In this document: in pieces, positions 5,464 to 7,745 of the stretch
How positions within the stretch are numbered: position 1 is the first letter of the stretch
Layout of the letters: each line of letters starts with the position of its first letter
Source: Rhodobacteraceae bacterium UBA6236
GTDB lineage: Bacteria > Pseudomonadota > Alphaproteobacteria > Rhodobacterales > Rhodobacteraceae
Direction of reading: 5' to 3'
Length of the DNA: 7,745 bases
Assembly (NCBI GenBank): GCA_002440945.1
Contig: DJWG01000016.1
Coordinates: 308 to 8,052 of the forward strand
Notes under the pieces: generated by a model
Seen by the model: the letters and a program-made list of their open reading frames with translations, nothing else
What the model was told of the DNA's origin: nothing
Database searches by the model: none
Position numbers and translations under genes: made by a program

Positions 5464-6402
5464 TCAGCGGCAGTAGGGGCCGCGGCCCTTCGCGGTGTCC
5501 AGGTGGAAATGGTCGTCGTGGAAACGGTCGGCCTTCGGCCCCAGAACCGTGGTGAAGGGTCCGCAGGCCGAGGCATGGACCGCCTTCAGCACCTGTCCTT
5601 GCGCTTGGGTGCCCCAGCCCTTCAGCACCGACAGCACCACGCCATTGGCCAGCCGGATGCCCATGACATCCAGCGCCGCGCCACGTCCGTGTTCGGACAG
5701 CCGGTTGCCCTTCTGGTTATTGCGGGGCCGGCAGGCATAGGTCGGCCCGGTTTCCAGCGCGACGACCCCGCCGCCCAGGTTGCCGACCGTGGGTTTCAGT
5801 CCCTTCTGAACCCAGGTCGCCAGCGCCTGCGCCGTCGGGCAGTCGATCTGCGCGCCTTCGCCCAGTTCGACCCCCGCCACGGATGTCACCTCGACCCCGT
5901 CATGCAGGCCGCAGCCCCGCACGCGCGACACGATGGGCGGAATCGTCCGCCCCCGGATCAACGGATTGCCGCAGACTGATCCCTTGAGTCCGGTGATGAT
6001 CGAACTGGGCGGCTGCACCCGGTAGCCGACCGGCACCAGCGACATCCGGCGTTCCAACCCCTCGGGCCGCGGGCGCGGCGAGATCATCACCTGACCGGGC
6101 ATGGCCGACAGCGCCGCCGCCACCTGCACGACGGGCGCCTGTTCGGCGGCGGTCGGGCGCGGACGCGGGCGCAAGGCCGGAAGGCCATTGCCGAAGGCGG
6201 GGCCGCCCATGACGACCGTGCTCAGTTCCCCCGGACGTGCCTTGGGTTTGCGCGCCGGTTTGCTGTCCGGGGTCTTGCTCTCTGGGATCGCTGCTGCTTG
6301 GGTCGTTGCCTTGGGGTTCGCCTTGGGTGCGGGCGAAGTGACCGGGGCTTCGGCAAGGGCAGGTGTGGCGGCAAGGAAAGCAAGGACCAGAGCAAACTTC
6401 AT
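5464..6402 (-). CDS. Extensin-family exported protein with LAS-type metallopeptidase residues (312 aa)
   Basis: Exported protein of the bacterial extensin-like C-terminal family. Residues 1-17 are a signal peptide ([17 protein letters not shown], cleavage likely before E18). Residues ~18-125 form a Pro/Ala/Lys/Arg-rich linker with two PRPRP motifs (79-83 and 109-113). The folded domain (~130-312) has six Cys (144, 164, 188, 224, 280, 311), which could form three disulfides in the periplasm. It contains SEHGRGAALD (236-245), which fits SxHxxGxAxD, and HFH at 298-300. H238, D245 and H300 match the zinc ligands of LAS peptidases such as VanY and MepA. Peptidoglycan cleavage is therefore plausible but inferred. 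The name 'extensin' refers to a similarity to plant cell-wall proteins and says little about function. The start ATG overlaps the preceding stop as ATGA, with AAAGGG about 9 bases upstream, so it is probably translationally coupled to the dehydrogenase gene. Confidence 0.88.
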   Translation of the reverse strand: MKFALVLAFLAATPALAEAPVTSPAPKANPKATTQAAAIPESKTPDSKPARKPKARPGELSTVVMGGPAFGNGLPALRPRPRPTAAEQAPVVQVAAALSAMPGQVMISPRPRPEGLERRMSLVPVGYRVQPPSSIITGLKGSVCGNPLIRGRTIPPIVSRVRGCGLHDGVEVTSVAGVELGEGAQIDCPTAQALATWVQKGLKPTVGNLGGGVVALETGPTYACRPRNNQKGNRLSEHGRGAALDVMGIRLANGVVLSVLKGWGTQAQGQVLKAVHASACGPFTTVLGPKADRFHDDHFHLDTAKGRGPYCR

Positions 6403-7337
6403 GCAGAAGACCCTTTCGCGCGACCGAAGTCAGGGGCGGCGGTGTCTTGCCCGGCCTCGATGATGCCGCGGCGAATGGCGCGGGTGCGGGTGAAATAATC
6501 GAAAAGCTGCTGCCCGTCGCCCATGCGGATTGCGCGTTGCAGCGCGAACAGTTCTTCGGTGAAACGGCCCAGAATATCCAGCGTGGCTTCCTTGTTGGTC
6601 AGGAAGACGTCGCGCCACATCGTCGGGTCCGATGCCGCGATCCGCGTCAGATCTCGGAACCCGCCGGCGGAATACTTGATGACCTCGGAGTTCGAGACGC
6701 GGCGCAGGTGTTCGGCCACGCCTACCATCGTATAGGCGATCAGGTGCGGCGTATGGCTGGTGACGGCCAGCACCAGATCATGATGCGGCGGGTCCATCAG
6801 ATCGACGTTCGCGCCCATCCCTTCGCAAAGCGCGCGCAACCGCGCGACCGCCTCGGGCGGAGTGTCGGGCAGCGGCGTCAGCAGCCACCAGCGGTTTTCG
6901 AACAGCGCGGCAAAGCCCGATTGCGGGCCGGAATGTTCGGTGCCGGCGATCGGGTGGCCAGGGATGAAATGCACGCCTTCGGGCACATGCGGCGCCACCG
7001 CAGCCACGACCGCCTGTTTCACCGAACCGACATCGGTCAGCGTCGCGCCCGGTTTCAGATGCGGGGCGATTTCCTTGGCCACCGCCTCCATCGCGCCGAC
7101 GGGAACGGCAAGGACGACCAGATCGGCCCCCTTCACAGCATCTGCCGCCGTGTCATGGACGCTGTCGCAGAACCCCAGTTCAACCGCGGCGTCGCGGGTG
7201 GCGGCGGTCTTGGCGTGGCCGGCGATATGCCCGGCCAGTCCCTCGGCCTTCATCGCCCAGGCCATCGACGAGGCTATGAGCCCGAGCCCGATCAGGGCAA
7301 CGCGGTCATAGATCGGGGCCGGGGTCGCCTCTGTCAC
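6399..7337 (-). CDS. tyrC: Prephenate/arogenate dehydrogenase, TyrA/TyrC type (312 aa)
   Basis: Cytoplasmic NAD(P)-dependent dehydrogenase of tyrosine synthesis, oxidatively decarboxylating prephenate to 4-hydroxyphenylpyruvate and/or arogenate to tyrosine. Residues 13-43 form the Rossmann beta-alpha-beta with GLGLIASS (17-24), followed by TDVGSVK (101-107) and [11 protein letters not shown] (127-137) with the probable catalytic H128. The helical dimerisation domain has SHTPHLIAY (194-202) and [12 protein letters not shown] (223-234), whose Arg residues are candidates for binding the substrate carboxylate. There is no C-terminal ACT domain and no fused chorismate mutase. The third Rossmann Gly is Ala (A22), and the end of beta-2 (GHAKTAATR) lacks the acidic residue typical of NAD-specific enzymes, so NADP use is possible. 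The start is GTG at 7337, overlapping the hisC stop as GTGA with AAGGGG upstream. The symbol is by analogy with stand-alone cyclohexadienyl dehydrogenases. Confidence 0.92.
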   Translation of the reverse strand: MTEATPAPIYDRVALIGLGLIASSMAWAMKAEGLAGHIAGHAKTAATRDAAVELGFCDSVHDTAADAVKGADLVVLAVPVGAMEAVAKEIAPHLKPGATLTDVGSVKQAVVAAVAPHVPEGVHFIPGHPIAGTEHSGPQSGFAALFENRWWLLTPLPDTPPEAVARLRALCEGMGANVDLMDPPHHDLVLAVTSHTPHLIAYTMVGVAEHLRRVSNSEVIKYSAGGFRDLTRIAASDPTMWRDVFLTNKEATLDILGRFTEELFALQRAIRMGDGQQLFDYFTRTRAIRRGIIEAGQDTAAPDFGRAKGSSA

Positions 7338-7745
7338 GTCTTCTGCCCCTTGAACTGCCCAATGGCATGGGCCACACGGCGGCAGGAGGCTTCATCCCCG
7401 ATGGTGATGCGCAGACAATGCGGCAGCCCGTAGCCCGCAACGCGGCGCACGATCAGGCCCTGTGATTGCAGCCAGGTGTCGCAAGCCTCGGCCTCGGCCG
7501 TGTCGGCAAAACGGGCGAGGATGAAGTTCGCCATCGAGGTGTCGGAGGGCACGCCGCGTTCGGCCAGCGCCGCCGCAAGCCAGGCGCGGAGCCGGGTGTT
7601 TTCGTCGCGGCACCGTTCCATGTGGTCGCGGTCGCGCACCGCGGCCTCGGCCGCGTCAAGCTGCGGAGTCGACAGGTTGAAGGGGCCACGGACCCGGTTC
7701 AAAACGTCGATGATCGCCTTCGGGCCATAGCCCCAGCCGATCCGC
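7334..7745 (-). CDS. hisC: Histidinol-phosphate/aromatic aminotransferase HisC, C-terminal part (5' end outside window)
   Basis: The last ~137 codons of a class I/II PLP-dependent aminotransferase. The frame is open to the right edge and its first full codon reads RIGWGYGPK, the HisC segment just after the PLP-binding Lys, which is therefore outside the window; this first Arg aligns with the one that binds the PLP phosphate. [18 protein letters not shown] and [13 protein letters not shown] (with the carboxylate-binding Arg) are typical of HisC. The apparent TTG start at 7702 is an internal Leu. HisC converts imidazole-acetol phosphate to histidinol phosphate, and many homologues also transaminate prephenate or aromatic keto acids. 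The adjacent dehydrogenase gene makes the aromatic role likely here. It is the upstream member, in view, of a three-gene run with 4-base overlaps. Confidence 0.93.
   Translation of the reverse strand, partial: RIGWGYGPKAIIDVLNRVRGPFNLSTPQLDAAEAAVRDRDHMERCRDENTRLRAWLAAALAERGVPSDTSMANFILARFADTAEAEACDTWLQSQGLIVRRVAGYGLPHCLRITIGDEASCRRVAHAIGQFKGQKT

Noticed and set aside
5477..5488. 12-base palindrome GGGCCGCGGCCC near the 3' end of the extensin-family gene
   Set aside because: It lies inside codons for the conserved C-terminal Gly-Arg-Gly-Pro segment, has no loop or T-tract, and such palindromes are common in DNA this GC-rich.
6363..7433. 356-codon plus-strand frame antisense to the dehydrogenase gene
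   Set aside because: It is opposite a clear TyrA-type enzyme, has Arg/His/Gly-rich shadow composition and no start signal.

Overview
The window is GC-rich and densely coded. Its gene content (DUF2125 protein, extensin-family protein next to a TyrA-type dehydrogenase and HisC, and a ClpA of alphaproteobacterial type) suggests a chromosomal segment of an alphaproteobacterium, most likely Rhodobacterales (Rhodobacter/Paracoccus-like). This is inferred from remembered gene families, not from a search. I see no mobile element, CRISPR array, tRNA or rRNA, and nothing in codon or base use suggests recent transfer. No stretch over 300 bases lacks a gene.

Layout. (1) Positions 1-560, plus strand: the 3' end of clpA. 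(2) A 102-base convergent gap with two distinct hairpins. (3) Positions 663-848, minus: a 61-residue, Gln-rich, fully hydrophilic protein with a strong Shine-Dalgarno site. A perfect EcfG-type (general stress response) promoter, GGAAC-N16-CGTT, lies just upstream. (4) Positions 1007-3773, minus: a two-gene unit encoding a MotA/TolQ/ExbB-type channel subunit and a MotB-like subunit. The latter has one transmembrane helix with an aspartate, a very long predicted coiled coil and a C-terminal OmpA-like peptidoglycan-binding domain. A sigma70-like promoter sits in the 65-base gap before it. (5) Positions 3839-4378, minus: a ChaC-type gamma-glutamylcyclotransferase, divergent from (6) a DUF2125 protein (4474-5460, plus). 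(7) Positions 5464 to the right edge, minus: hisC (partial), a prephenate/arogenate dehydrogenase and an extensin-family protein, each start overlapping the previous stop by 4 bases.

How the genes work together. HisC and the dehydrogenase fit tyrosine/phenylalanine and histidine synthesis, since HisC-type aminotransferases often also act on aromatic keto acids. The extensin-family protein, DUF2125 protein and stator-like pair are envelope proteins. The stator-like pair is the best candidate for an undescribed system: a proton-motive-force-driven machine with a peptidoglycan anchor but no recognisable flagellar, Tol, TonB or Zorya partners in view. The best regulatory find is the EcfG-like promoter in front of the small disordered protein.
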